A DNA stretch of 64,000 bases from Prionace glauca (GCA_037974335.1 CM075740.1:13599071-13663070), one strand, 5' to 3'. Counted from the stretch's first letter, positions 10,535 through 22,261 are shown. The notes: a model not told the origin generated them from the letters alone. Translations and numbers: made by a program.

Positions 10535-11455
10535 TGATGACACCAAGATTGGGGGAAAGGCAAATTGTGAGGAGGGTGTGGAGAGTCTGCAGAAGGATCT
10601 AGATAGGCTGACGAATGGGCCAGGAAATGGCAAATGGAATTTAATGTTGGCAAGTGTGAGGTGGTCCACTTTGGTAGGAGGAATGGTAGGAAGGACTATT
10701 ACTTACGTGGCGAAAAACTGCAGCAGGCGACGGTGCAGAGGGACCTCGGGGTCCTTGTGCATGAGTCGCAAAAACCCAGCTTGCAGGTGCAGCAGGTGGT
10801 CAGGAAGGCGAATGGGATGCTGGCCTTCATAGCGAGGGGGATTGAATATAAAAGTAGCGAGGTCTTGCTGCAGCTGTATAGGGCATTGATGAGGCCGCAG
10901 CTGAAGTACTGTGTGCAGTTTTGGGCGCCGCACCTGCGCAAGGATATTTTGGCCCTGGAGGGAGTGCAGAGGAGGTTTACTAGGCTGATACCGGAGTTGA
11001 GGGGATTGAGCTATGAGGAGAGGCTGAATAAACTAGGCTTGTACTCGTTAGAGTTTAGAAGAAAGAGGGGAGATCTCATTGAGACGTATAAGATGATGAA
11101 TGGGATGGATAGGATAGAGGTGGAGAGACTCTTCCCGCTCAAAAAAGACAGTAGGACTAGGGGGCACAGCCCCAAGGTAAAGGGGAGGCGGTTTAGAACA
11201 GAGTTGAGGAGGAACTTCTTCACTCAAAGGGTGGTGAATCTCTGGAATTCTCTGCCCGTTGAAGTGTTGGAGGCTGCCTCGCTAAATATTTTTAAGAAAC
11301 GGGTTGATGGGTTTTTGATAAGAGAGGGGATTAAGGGTTCTGGGGAGAGGGCGGGAAGGTGGAGCTGAGTCACGACAGATCAGCCATGATCTTATTGAAT
11401 GGCGGGGCAGGCTCGAAGGGCCAGATGGCCTACTCCTGCTCCTATTTCTTATGTA
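10535..11455 (+). mobile_element. 5'-truncated CR1 LINE, cluster 1 only
   Basis: The copy starts inside the reverse-transcriptase catalytic motif (reading DDTKIGGKANC) and runs to the 3' UTR and a single TTCTTATG unit. A one-base loss near 10,615 splits the frame; from 10,634 to 11,368 a 244-aa frame is open and covers the CR1 thumb and C-terminus (MEFNVGKCEVVHFGR, GMLAFIARGIEYKS, NFFTQRVVNLWNSLPVEV). It ends GRWS. Its sequence is close to the full-length copy at 55.65 kb. Cluster 2 lacks it at the matching position (about 33,925), so it is young. Confidence 0.9.
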
Positions 11456-11704
11456 AGAACAGTATCTGAGGAGAGATAGCGGTTAGTGACATCAATGAAA
11501 GTGGGGACAAAAAAACAACATGGGTCTAATGTATAAAATGAGTTATGACCGAAATGAGGGGATATCTGAGAAAAACATCCGAGTCAACTATGATGCATGT
11601 GAAGCAGTGTTTCTTCATTTCATTCCGAAATAACTTCCCTCGATCAAAAGTGTATTCCCTATTTTTTCAGGATTGTATTATTGGAGCAAAAAGAAAATAA
11701 AATT

Positions 11705-12300
11705 GCCTCATAGGAACAGTCCTTCGGCCCTCCAAGCCTGCACCGACCATGCTACTCGACTTATCTAAAACCCACTACCCTCCAGGGACATTATCCCTCT
11801 AATCCCGTTCTATCCATGTGTTTGACAAGACGCTTCGTAAAAGTTACTATTGTATCTGCTTCCCTTACATCCCGGAACAACGAGTTCCAGGCACCCATCA
11901 CCCTTTGTGTGAAAATTCTGCCTCGTACATCTCCTTTAAACATTGCCGGTCGAATTTTAAACATGTGTCCTCTAGTAATTGACTCTTCCACCCTGGGAAA
12001 AGGCATCTGATGATCCGCGCTGTCCACGCCCCTCGTACTCTTCTATCAGGTCATCCCTCAACCTCCGTCTTTCCAGTGAGAACAAACCAAGTTTCGCAAA
12101 GCTGTCCTCACAGCTCATGCGCTCCATACCAGGCAACATCCTGGGAAATTTTTTGTACCCTCTCCAAAGACTCCATGTCGTTCTGGTAGTGTGGCGACCA
12201 GAATTGAACACGATATTTCAAGTGTGGCCTAACTAAGGTTCTATAAATCCGCAACGTGACTTGCCCATTTTTAAACCCAATGCGGGTTAGTTCCATTGGC
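11705..12300 (-). mobile_element. CR1-type LINE 3' fragment, shared by clusters
   Basis: On the minus strand it encodes decayed CR1 ORF2 C-terminal sequence (VRPHLKYRVQFWSPHY, LGLFSLERRRLRDDLIEEY, FTQRVMGAWNSLFRDV). The 3' end near 11,720 reads as the reverse complement of CCTTCGGCCCTCCAAGCCTG. It has several frame changes. The matching copy in cluster 2 is at 34,235-34,850, so insertion came before duplication. Confidence 0.8.
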
Positions 12301-12329
12301 CATGCTTAAAATAGCCTCTTTGTGTCCTG

Positions 12330-12465
12330 GGATGGGTAGGTTAGAGAGACTAGTGGGTAAAATATGTAGGGATATAGGGGTGGGGCCTGGGTGGGATTGC
12401 GGTTGGTGCAGACTGGATGGACGGAATGGCCTCCTTCTGTGCTGCAGGATTTCCGTGATGTGATA
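12330..12465 (+). mobile_element. LINE 3' tail, shared by clusters
   Basis: A GGGATATAGGGGTGGGGCCT stretch followed by GGAATGGCCTCCTTCTGTGC is a common terminal segment of shark CR1-like LINEs. It is repeated at 34,851-34,985 in cluster 2. No coding sequence remains. Confidence 0.65.
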
Positions 12466-12474
12466 AATGATCCT

Positions 12475-13000
12475 CAGGAATCTATATTGTCTTATTCAGC
12501 CAAGCAGAGAACAAATCCTTCTACTTTCTCCTGCCCACAGCAAATTCCCGACCTATACATTCCAATAAATTATTTATTCGTTCTGTCGCTGCCTCTCTTT
12601 TATGCCTTACTGTTTCAGACTAGCTCACACTTGGAAATCTTTCTCTGTGTTACCGTATCACACCTTTTCCTAAGATTAAAGCCGCCTATTACACCTCCGC
12701 ATCCTCTCCTCAGCGAAAACAGCCCAACATATTCATTTCCCTGATAGGTACATAGTCCCAATTCTAGTAAAAATCTGGCAAATATTTTCTCCACTTTCTC
12801 ATATCCTACAAGATCATTTTTGAAGTATGTAGACCATAGATGAGTACAATTCTATTAAAGTCTACTAAATCCCCGAATGTTTTCTTTTGCTCTTCTGTAA
12901 GTGCACCAGTACCCTTTTTTGCACTTTTTACCAACTGTGCAACTTCTTTCTGCTTTTAACAATTTATGTCTTGCAAGCCCAAATCTAACTGAAGAAATAA
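12475..13000 (-). mobile_element. Old CR1-type LINE relic downstream of cluster 2
   Basis: The plus strand shows reverse-complement CR1 landmarks such as TTTCCCTGATAGGTACATAG and CATAGATGAGTACAATTCTA, strongly decayed. The matching region near C3 is 36,615-37,050, there split by a younger CR1. Classification is by resemblance only. Confidence 0.5.
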
Positions 13001-13576
13001 AACAACGATGTATCAAAGGGGTGTCCTATCGACTTTGTTATTCGTGTGAATAGGAATTATATTAAAAAAACAGACTTGGTCCTGAACTGGTTTGAGTCAC
13101 TGAAAATGCATTTGGGTGACTTGTTAGTAAAGCGCCTGCTTCAGTGTAATCATTATAGGCCAATTAAAATAATCGGCGAGCTTACTAAAAAATGACCTGC
13201 AGTATTAGAACTTGCAGTGCATCTGGTTTATTAAAAAATAGGACAGTGGCAGTGTTTGCCCTGAATTTTTGGAACCAGGAGGTTAAGAACTGTCTGCCCT
13301 TTAATGTATTTTTGTAATCTGTATTCGCAGTTCTGCCCTTTCATCACAATACCAGACTGTAACTCAGTCCATTAAAAATATTGCAATATTACTTCAATTT
13401 AATGTCATCCATCGTCTCCTTGTTGCGCCTGGATGTCACTGACATTAAATAAAATAGGCAGAATATCACAATGATATAATCTCACTATTTCATTCCTTTT
13501 AGAATGTTGCCATTGATTGTTTTTCAGGGGAAGAGAGATATTAACAGAACATTAGTCGCGATAACGGTATAATGAT
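13001..13576. other. 3' flank of C2, no gene recognised
   Basis: This AT-rich stretch is matched at about 37,051-37,610 downstream of C3. No reading frame or repeat was recognised in it. Confidence 0.5.
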
Positions 13577-13582
13577 TTTATT
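13577..13582 (-). terminator. Polyadenylation signal AATAAA of cluster 2
   Basis: The minus strand reads AATAAA about 195 bp past the C2 stop codon. The same motif at the same distance follows C3 (37,611-37,616), which supports a real 3' end for the light-chain transcript. Confidence 0.7.
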
Positions 13583-13776
13583 ACTCAGCGGTATCAATGT
13601 CATTACACTGAAGCTTTGATCCATTCAGAGTGAACACAGTTAAATTGAAATTAGGGGAATCAGCCGATCTGCTACAAACTGTGATGAACTGTTTGAAATG
13701 TTCCACTATTTGCCGACTTTATTTAGAAATGAAACTTTACTGACGGCAAATTACAAAAACGCTTTCGATGCATGTA

Positions 13777-14099
13777 TCACATACAGCTGGATCTGGAGAT
13801 GCTTGTTTGAAGCGGGTTTGCTTGAGTCTCGTGTTTAACCAGACAGGAGTAAAGCTCGTGTGAGTTCCACTCTGAGGCTGACAGAGTCAGATAACTGCTC
13901 ACACTGAACGTGTTGTCCGCCTCCTGCTGGATCCGACTGGTCTCAACCCCATTCCCTCTGACGCTGCCATCGACAGTCCATTCAATCTCCGCAGCTCCTG
14001 GGTTAAAACCGCTCACCAAACACACCAGGGTCGCCATGTTCTTCGCTGTGATTTGATCCGATGAAGGCGGAAGGAGAGACACGGTGGGGCTCCGTGGAC
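13777..14099 (-). CDS. Immunoglobulin light chain C exon, cluster 2 (type II/lambda-like)
   Basis: The exon encodes the single constant domain of the light chain, 106 residues after a split serine. The acceptor reads CTACTTTCCAG|GT and its phase fits the V2-J2 donor, giving ...LNLGS-PRSPTVSLLPPS. C1-set Ig landmarks are in order: ATLVCLVSGFNP (first Cys), EIEWTVDG (Trp), SSYLTLSASEW, then YSCLVKHE (second Cys). The protein ends SSCM, with a penultimate cysteine placed as in lambda chains for the bond to the heavy chain. It differs from C3 at three residues by eye: S/K, I/L and L/V. No frame damage is visible. A V-C light chain of about 239 residues with signal peptide results, a normal size. 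It would be secreted or displayed only with a heavy chain. Confidence 0.96.
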
Positions 14100-15829
14100 C
14101 TGGAAAGTAGAGACAAGGATCGCACATCCATTAAAAATCAGCATTAATGACTGAGTCATTATTCCATCTTCTTCAAATTGTTTTTTTAAGTCGGTATTAT
14201 TCTACAAGAATGTATAGATTTTATACATTGGAATCTTACTGATGCCAAATGCAAAAAGGCAGAGACTCTGTTTCTAGAACATATACAACCTGAGAAGGCT
14301 TTTCTTTTTTCCCTGAAAGGACAGGAACATACAAATAAACTCTGAGCTAAAGGAAATAGTGGAGTTTGAAATATTAAAGAGAAAAATAGGAAGGGAGTTT
14401 CAATGCATCCACTTGTGATCTGAGGCAACGCAGCCCGAGCCAATGTCGCGAACACCGAGAATTTCAGAATAACTCTAATCAGTCAGAATTTGGGGTCAAT
14501 ATTGGAATCTATGCTGACGGCTACATTTCTGGAGTTTGCAACTCCAAAACCTCGATTCCAACAGTGAAATGTTTGCTTCTGTCACCATTATCTCTCTGAC
14601 GCAAGTCTCATACTGACTGATTGATATTTGGGTTTGACATCTTCGCCACGGCTTCACACCGTGTCCCGCCCAGACCAACAGTGACGATGTACCGTAAATC
14701 TTAACAAATATCTCCGTGTCAAGATAGAAATGTTTGGAGACATTTTTTTCGGAGTGGAGTGTCACAAACGATTTTTTGCCGCTCAGAGGAACAGTTTCTA
14801 ATAAATATTGTAAACAATTCTAATATATAACAACATAACTTAATAATACCCTCAAAAGGCCTGTAATAAATCAAACATGTCCTCATAATTATTTATCTCA
14901 CACACCTTGTCGTGAAAGCAGATGGACTGTGAGATCTTTCTGTGCTTCGGTAGGGAGCCATGATTCTGACATTGGAAGAATGATTCTACTTCACAAACAC
15001 TTAATTGTGAGGATGTTCTGAGGCCGTGGTCGGCGCTAAGTCAATGCAGGTTTGCATTTTCGTTCCTTTGACATTAGTCGATATTCATAAAGCTGAAAGG
15101 GCGTTGTATCAGAATCTTGTCTCTTTAAGTAACCATTTACCGCTTAAGTTACCATCTATCACAGTCAATGGGGAAACGCTCAGTAAATACGTTAATATAT
15201 TGTAAGGCTTCGAAGAAAGGGTTCCGATATGAATATCCATTTCAAACTAAAAGTATCAGGCTAACCTTTTACAATTCGCCCTGACAGTGAGGTATTGTGT
15301 CGCTACAACAGCAATATGAGTTTTGTCGCTGTCAGTAAAAAATCGATTGTCTTTGGAGCTAGAAATTCGTCTTATATTTTTGTTGGAATGGAATTTGGAT
15401 GTTGAAACTGAGTCGGCAGACAAATGCCGCAAGCCCTTATTTCAAACCTGATATCTTCTTCCTGCGCCCCCGAGAGTTTCGTTGGATCAACTCAAATGTT
15501 TGCACCGATGAGCGAGTGTGAAGACCGAGTTCTATTTAGCGGACTTAAGTGAATTATTTTTACAGCGGCATTTTCACCAGATCTGATTTCTTAAAGTAAC
15601 AACTCAAATATTCAAAAGCATTTTTTCCGTTTTTGCTTCATGCTGGTCCATTTCACCGTAATATCACCCAGTAAGCAAATGACTTGTAGAAGCAAGTAAT
15701 AAAAAAGGGAAAGTAAGATTGAGAAGGGAAGAGACCCTGACCACAGCTTTCCAATCGGGCCCGGAGCAGGTTTGACTCTCCGAGGCAGGAGGAGAGATGA
15801 AATTGTCAAAGGGCGAAAGGCGGGTGGCA
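14100..15829 (-). other. J2-C2 intron, C-proximal part
   Basis: This intron stretch is free of recognisable transposons and is matched closely at about 38,134-40,060 in cluster 3, apart from one CR1 tail inserted there. No coding frame is shared between the two copies. In other vertebrates light-chain introns or 3' flanks hold enhancers, but no decisive enhancer motif was identified here. Confidence 0.5.
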
Positions 15830-16865
15830 TAATTATAGACCAGTGAACCTAACCTCACTGAAGGGAGAACCAATGGAATGAACGCGGTATAATCAAATAC
15901 AGCGATCACGGGTTTGCTGCCGGAAAATCTCACCCCATAGCGTTAATTGGTATTTTTGAGCAGGTAGCATGAAGCGGTGAATTACGGCAATATTTTTGGT
16001 ATAGTCTACATGGATTTTAGCAAGGCCCTTGTTAACTTCACACATAGAATGAACAGGTTGAATCCGAAATTGGCTCAGAGGCAGGGAAGAAAGGGTCCGT
16101 ATATCAATGAGTGCCTGTATGATTGTTGTTCGATGACACAAATTTGGCAGTGTGGTTGCGAACAAGAAAGCTGGATAATGCAGGAAGACAATGGACTGGT
16201 TAGGTTAGTGCACCGGCGACAAATGGAATTAAATGCCGAAAAGTGTGAGGAACTGCACTTCAGCAAGACCAAGCAAGACCAACAAGACAAGCGAGTACAC
16301 TGTACAGATGGGAAACTGCCGAGAATTGTAGAGAAAATTAGTGAACAGAAAACGCAGGTCCACAGATTCTGAAGGCGGCTGAGCAACTGGATATGGTAGC
16401 AAAGAAGGCATAGGAGGCATTTACATTTATAAGCTGAGGTAGAGATTGTTAGAACTTTGAGGTTATGCTGAAACTGCTGGAAAGACGCATAGGAAAAATG
16501 TAATTGTACGAGAACGAGTACAGGAAGATCTAGAGGGATGTCGGCTGGAATGGAATATTTAGTTATAAGTAAGTATTGAATTGTCCTTTTTCTTCGGAAC
16601 AGACGAGGCTGAACGTAAATCCATTTGAAGGCATAATATTCTGAGGTGTCGGGGCAGAAGGGATCGGAAAACATTATTGCCAATGGTTGAGGGGTCGATA
16701 AGAACAGAACGTGGATTTGTCGTTAGAAGTAGAAGGTTTAGCGGAGATTGGAAGGGAATAGTTTCACCCAGAGGGATGTGGAACCTACTGCCGGAGAGGC
16801 TGTTATTGGCAAATTAATGGTCACTTAAACGAACATAGAATGTGTAATTTAAAGGCTAATGAATA
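15830..16865 (+). mobile_element. CR1-type LINE relic in the J2-C2 intron
   Basis: The plus strand, antisense to the Ig gene, holds decayed CR1 ORF2: a stretch close to NYRPVNLTS near 15,835, then VYMDFSKALVNFTHRMNRL at about 16,000 (the DFSKAFDKVPH block) and MELNAEKCEELHFSKTK near 16,225. The C-terminal part ends near 16,860. The reading frame is broken repeatedly. The same relic lies at 40,060-41,080 in cluster 3. Confidence 0.75.
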
Positions 16866-16984
16866 AATGTTAGATTGTTCCTTGTGAGCCAGTGCAGAGG
16901 CGATTAGCCAAGTAGATTGCAACAATTTTGCAAAGATATACCATTCTATGATTCTGCGAATATATTATATTGCTTTTCTCCCTC

Positions 16985-17290
16985 ATTGACGCACAGGCGC
17001 TACAGTGTGGATATCTATAAGGTACACTGCCGGAACTCCGACAACAGCTTCCAAACCAGCCATGTCTTCCACTGGACGAACACACGGGCACCAGATGCAC
17101 GGCTACAACACCAGATGGTAAATCCCCAACAAGCCACACAGCATCCCAAAGTAGAACTGTACCGCCTTTCCTTCACTGTCGCCTGGCCAAGATCTCTTAA
17201 CTCCCTCCCTAAGAGCTCTGCGGTGTACCTATGACACATGGGCAACATCGGTTTGAGAATGCGGCTCACCATCACTTTACCCGTGGATAT
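16985..17290 (+). mobile_element. LINE 3' fragment related to LINE B, in the J2-C2 intron
   Basis: Sequence such as GTGGATATCTATAAGGTACA followed by CGCCTTTCCTTCACTGTCGC and AACTCCCTCCCTAAGAGC belongs to the 3' part of the shark LINE whose tail also ends LINE B. It lacks the last segment. The copy at 41,225-41,530 is the cluster 3 counterpart. Confidence 0.6.
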
Positions 17291-17299
17291 TAGGCGAGG

Positions 17300-18265
17300 G
17301 ATATGGGGGTGGTGAAATGAATGTTACCTTTCTGATCACATCTCATGAATCAATATTGGCAGTAATCTCGATCTTTTGTTCTACTACTACTAACTGACAG
17401 TCACAGAACCAACAATCAGGGTCGATTATTACTGGCGGAATTCCGGCAACGATATGATTATTTTGGACACCCGGGATTAATGCAAAATATTAGGCTGAGA
17501 ATCTTGTACTGAACGATTTTCAGTGAGTTTGAGGACCAAGGGGAGGGAATCGCACCCAGTCACCAAACTATAATTCCGTAGACATAATGCAATCTTGCAT
17601 TAAATGGAATGAAGCAGCCTGATGTGAACGTTTTGAATGCAATTCTAACCCTTTAAACCAGACTTTAGGGGCAGCGTATGAAAGAACCTGAACCACTGTT
17701 TCCCCTCATACAATCATGGAATTATAGACCACACTAGGTGGCCGATTGTAGCTTGTACAAACTTCCCCATTTAGCACATTTGCATGCCTGTTTTTTCACT
17801 TTTGAAATGTTTATCGTCTTGCTAATTATAGTTCCGCTCGCAGTGTTCATACAGCTCGGGCACTCCACTCCTAACACGGGCTAAGCGAAGGGAAACGTTC
17901 CATCTTTTTGCAATCGCATTCTCAATCATCTCCTCGCACTGCCGGTTGGATCAGATAGTTCAAAATTCTGCCCAGTCCCAGCAGATCAGACCGGAAGCTT
18001 CCAGTGAAATGAGTTTCACTCGTAATTAAAATGCCCCTTTACCCTAACACATAACTGCACACACTCCAGAAAATCGCCAAAGTTCTGAGCCCAGCTATCA
18101 CTGCAATATCATTTCCTGCTGAATCAGAGATACCCCATAACAATATTTTAGGAGCAATCATTTTGATTTGCACTAATTCAGTCCACCTATCCGACCGTTT
18201 CCAAGTACATTTTGTTATTTAGAAAGCGTCACAAATGTTAGAGGAGAGTTAGGTGATTTACTTAC
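17300..18265 (-). other. J2-C2 intron, J-proximal part
   Basis: No gene or repeat was recognised. It matches about 41,540-42,105 plus 45,892-46,445 in cluster 3, where a Penelope-like element has been inserted near 42,105. The last 300 bp next to the J donor are almost identical between clusters. Confidence 0.5.
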
Positions 18266-18613
18266 TGCCCAGATTCAACTTCGTTCCGCTCCCGAAAATG
18301 AATCTATATGGACTGCTGAGCAAAGCACCACAGTAATAATCTGTAGCGTCCTCCGATTGCACGTTGGTGATGGTTAAATGCATCTTCGTTCTTGATGAGT
18401 CCACAGACCCGGCGAATCGATTCGGAATACCCGAAGCCATACCAGAGTACTCGGACCAAACAAGCACAGGGGCGCTGCCCGGTTTCTGCCAGTACCAGCT
18501 CGCCCAGTTGCTGCTAATGGTGCCTCCGGACATGGTGCAAGTGATGGTGACGGTCTTTCCCGGTGAGGACGAAATGGATCCTGGTTGGGTCAGGACAGGA
18601 TCCGCAATTGTAC
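18266..18613 (-). CDS. Immunoglobulin light chain V-J exon, germline-joined, cluster 2 (type II/lambda-like)
   Basis: The 348-nt exon encodes a whole V domain with J already attached: TIADPVLTQPGS, TITCTMSGG (first Cys), SNWASWYWQKPG, SGMASGIPNRFAGSV, then EDATDYYCGALLSSPYRF (second Cys and CDR3) and IFGSGTKLNLG. There is no heptamer or nonamer between the V cysteine and the FGSG bulge; the sequence runs straight into a donor reading A|GTAAGTAA. The gene therefore needs no RAG rearrangement, as reported for elasmobranch type II light chains. The acceptor is TTTCACCAG|GT, in phase with the leader. C2 lies 4.2 kb downstream. The frame is fully open. CDR3 diversity must come from germline copies or somatic mutation only. 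Confidence 0.97.
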
Positions 18614-18753
18614 CTGGTGAAATGCAAAGTATTGTCAGTCACACACTGTGAAATGTTGAATCTAGCTCACAATTCAGGTTCGTTAAAACACGAGCTGAAA
18701 AGCAGATAATGTGAATAAAATGAGCGTTACTTCAGGCCGACGCCCGTACTTAC

Positions 18754-18802
18754 TGTGGAAACAGAGTATCAGTGCGGCGAGAACTCCAATCGATTGTGTC
18801 AT
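18754..18802 (-). CDS. Light chain leader exon, cluster 2
   Basis: The exon encodes MTQSIGVLAALILCFH, identical to the leader of cluster 1, plus the first base of the split serine codon. The donor is A|GTAAGTACG. A 140-bp intron leads to the V exon. Confidence 0.95.
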
Positions 18803-18878
18803 GGTGAAGGTTTGGGGAGAGGAAGAAGGAAAATAAATCCCGACACGAACGCGCTTCTGAGTCCATTCCAACCTCTCC

Positions 18879-18931
18879 TTAAAAAGACTCAAACACCGCA
18901 GGGCGAGTGAATATTAATTACGTATGCAAAT
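18879..18931 (-). promoter_or_regulatory. V2 promoter: inverted octamer (18924-18931) and TATA-like box (18879-18885)
   Basis: The coding strand reads a perfect ATTTGCAT octamer, then about 40 bp later TTTTTAA. Spacing to the ATG is about 120 bp, as in cluster 1. Confidence 0.87.
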
Positions 18932-19307
18932 TTCCTGTCACGTGTTATTAGGCCGAAGATCTCCATTTCGGTATTGTCTGATATTTGAAGAATGAGCACG
19001 TCAGCCATTTTGGAAAAGAAGAAATATAAATCTCCCAAGGCACAGAATAGCATGTAAAATACCTCAATACCCAACCCCCACCCTCCCCAAAAAAAACCAA
19101 ACGGTGCAGTGAAACATAAAACAGATTAAATGAATCGTGGCTTGATCGCTGGAAGCCTGCAGATTACAATAAATAAATGTTGGGGACAGTAAGCTGTTTA
19201 ATAGGCGTAACGTCCTTGGCGAATAGATTATAGACGAAAAGTGTGAGTTGAGATTTCATGTGCACGCAGAGAGGTGTTCGGCCACACTCTTTATTGGCTT
19301 TTCGCGA

Positions 19308-19384
19308 TTGATAGATCGACAGATCAATAGATAGATAGATAGACGGGCAGAGATAGATAGTCAGGTAGATAGATAGATAGATAT
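19308..19384. repeat. GATA-type microsatellite upstream of V2
   Basis: A short interrupted run of GATA/GACA units occupies the same position as the longer arrays upstream of V1 and V3. Confidence 0.85.
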
Positions 19385-19999
19385 CTGAAGTGAGTGAATG
19401 ATGGACAATTCTGGAGGAACATTTTATGACCTATTTAGAATGTGATTGAGGTGCCAAGACTGCCCACTCAGCTTTATTCAATGTTGGAAACCCACGGCAT
19501 CCACAGTGAGTTAAGCCTTGGCACAATGAAATGCTCTGGGAAACAAAGCTTTCGCATGGCTTTCGTTGTTTGATTTGAGGGGATATTTGCTGTCATGGGA
19601 AACAATGAGATTGAGAATGTCAATGCATTTGCCGACGTCGGAATGAGCTGAAAATAGCAGTTTTTAAAATCAGATTTCTGATGACCAGTTACCCTCCCCC
19701 TCAACACCCCCCTCTCCTCCCGCCGCACGACAGTATTGCAGAAGCCATCGTACAATGTTCTATTGCTCCCTCATTTGAAAAGTTAAACAAAATCAAGCAA
19801 GCCCTTTAAATGTTGATAACGTTAGCTTGTCACACACCTTCATCCCATGTGTCCTTGAACAACTGTGAGAACTAACATTTCGGTTATGCACCTGAGGTGT
19901 ACAGAGGAGAACGAGAATAAATGAATTAATTCCTTCGCCTGGAGAGCTGCCGATCGCGGTGCAGATGCAGTTGTGTCAGTATAAAAAATTCGAGAAGGT
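19385..19999. other. 5' flank of cluster 2, no gene recognised
   Basis: The sequence is matched in clusters 1 (about 1,131-1,754) and 3 (about 47,663-48,279). It contains a C-rich run near 19,690-19,725. No shared open frame of useful length exists. Confidence 0.5.
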
Positions 20000-20520
20000 T
20001 GATCGCAGAAAGAGGACAGTCAGCCCATCGCATCCATGTCGGTTCTGTAAAGGAGCGGTAGAACTGGAATTTCTGTCTTGATCTTACTCCAGTTTTCGAA
20101 ATATTTTCCACCTTTTTGACAGAGATTGTTAAATCCTCTTCCAGTAGCCCTTGATGCAGTTGTCTTCAGCTCATTAAGAGTCGGAACATATTTACCCACC
20201 ACCAGCCCTCTTCTGTTCCTGTTCCCGAGTTATTTCAGATGTTTGCCTGCTGGTGATCAAACTTCCCGACATTTGAAGCAGCTCCCACTTTCTTTATCCA
20301 ACACCTTAAAGAACATCTTTATCAAATCTACTGTGCGGCTGTAAGAAGAACAACTCCACGTTTCTCGTCCTTACAACTAACCGAGGAATTTGTCGCTGGA
20401 AACATGCTAATACACCTTCCTGCACACTCTCCAAAGCTCTGAAATACTTTGGAAAAATATTGTCAAGAATTGGACTAATACTCTAGCTGGGGTCTAACAA
20501 AGATAAAAGGGTTAACATAT
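20000..20520 (-). mobile_element. Old CR1-type LINE 3' relic, cluster 2 copy
   Basis: This is the counterpart of the relic at 1,755-2,300, with the same landmarks (CACACTCTCCAAAGCTCTGA). It confirms that the insertion was present in the unit before duplication. Confidence 0.55.
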
Positions 20521-21029
20521 TTGCTTGCATTTGGACTCGGGTTGTTGGAATTTTACTGACTCCCGTGTGGACAGAATGAACAGTAGGGAAGGAATATTAA
20601 AAATTTACCATCAGTGGGAAAATTTCTAGACGGCGGTCAGGGAGAGGGATCAGGAACAGATAACTAAAGTGGTTAGGCTGAAAGTTATCGCAGGGTATTC
20701 ACTGAAAGGATATGTCTCAGATTCACGTCATGCAGTGCAGTCAGTACCCAGGGAGTGAGAGTTTTAAGGCCTTGCCTGTGGGTGGAATGTACAGAGTTGA
20801 CATCTGCATTGTGGGGAGAGGGAGACGGGCAGACAGTAGTTCAGTTTAATGCAACAAGACAGCAGGAGCAAGAGAAGAACCACCTTCATGGTCTGTGAGT
20901 CGAATCGGAAAATGATTGGCATCGAGCCAGGGATACAGGTTAAAGTTGACTGAAGACGGTATACAGCTGAAATAACAGACAGAAAGCGGGCCTACTTCGT
21001 GGAGATGTTAAAGACCCAACATCTCCAAT

Positions 21030-21686
21030 GATTGCGCCGGAGTGGGAGAAAAAGAGGAAAACTTTGCGATTAGTGGCAGAGCTAAAGATTGGGAGGAATA
21101 TAAAAACCGACAAAGATTGACAAATAAAGTAATGACAAAGGAGAACTTAGAGTATGAGAGAATGTTAGCTGGATATATTAAAAGAATGCAAGAATGTCTA
21201 CATGCTTTTAAAAAGGAAAATGCTCTCTAAAATAAGTGTTGTTACTCTGGAAAAGGAACGTCGAAAAATCATTATACGAAATGAGGAAATGGCAGAGGAA
21301 TTGACATTTTCTCTGCCTTGCTGTAGAATATGTAAATAATGTCCCAGAATTACTTACAGGTGGAGAGGGAGAAGGGAGTGAGGAACATAAAGCAATTACA
21401 ACCACCAGGTCAATGCTACTGAGAAAGCGGTCAGAACTGAAGACTGACAAGTCATTTGGACATGATACAGCTGAGTAAGATACCCTTCGGGGGAGTGGAT
21501 GCAGACGCGAAGGGCCGATTCCCTTCTGTCTGCATTGTAGTTATTTTATTACTCCACGAGATCGGGAATTAGCATATCTATCTCCTCTGTTCAAGAAAAG
21601 AAAGAAACCGAAAACATGTAGCTACACGCCAATTAGCCGAACATCTGTCAAAAGTTAAATGCTCAAATCTATTATTAGAAGGTTAT
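21030..21686 (+). mobile_element. CR1 relic A, 5' part, cluster 2
   Basis: The copy carries a 62-aa open stretch (KDWEEYKNRQRLTNKVMTKE, then MLAGYIKRMQECL) from the linker before the reverse transcriptase. It is cut at 21,686 by a younger CR1 and resumes at about 26,370. Confidence 0.75.
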
Positions 21687-22261
21687 ACAAAGAACAAAGA
21701 ACAAAATCAGCCTGGGAAACAGGCCCTTCGGCCCAATGAGCCCACGCTGCCATCTCAACACCACCTCTCTACCCATGACCCCTATCTAATGTTTTATGGC
21801 CATCCAGATTGAGGGAAAACTGATTTAGGGACAATTTATTCCTGCCAATCAGCCGAACAGCACATCTTTGGGGTGTGGGAGGAAACCGGAGCACCCAGAG
21901 AAAACCCACGCAAGCACAGGGAGAATGCGCAAACTCCCACAGACACCGGCCCAAATCCATGTGTCTGCACAGCAAACAGCGATAGTCACTGTGCTGTCAA
22001 CTTGCCCAGTATCTTGTCCAGTGTAGGCACACACTAACAACATGAAGTACTAGGCCAATCTCGAACAACCAAGAGCAGCCCCAGTACGACCCATCGCGTG
22101 TATGCCCCTCATTGGACACGAGGTGGACCGACTTCAAACCTGTGAATGACAAGAGACAAACATTATTATCATACTATACCTATTTACATTTCTAGGGACA
22201 CCTCAATGCTAATGACCCTTAATTAAAGGTTCTCCTCTATCCACCCATCTCCACCTCAGTC

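Noticed and set aside
18266-18330. Possible recombination signal at the V-J boundary
   Set aside because: No heptamer or nonamer is present; CDR3 codons run directly into FGSG, and the joined frame is intact in V2 and V3.
18364-18651. Plus-strand open frame of 95 codons opposite V2 (and similar ones opposite V1 and V3)
   Set aside because: It is the antisense of the V exon. The minus strand has the Ig cysteines, tryptophan, J motif and splice sites.
21687-22190. Separate SINE insertion next to the CR1
   Set aside because: The identical arrangement in the independent copy at 35.09 kb shows that the segment belongs to the CR1 subfamily.
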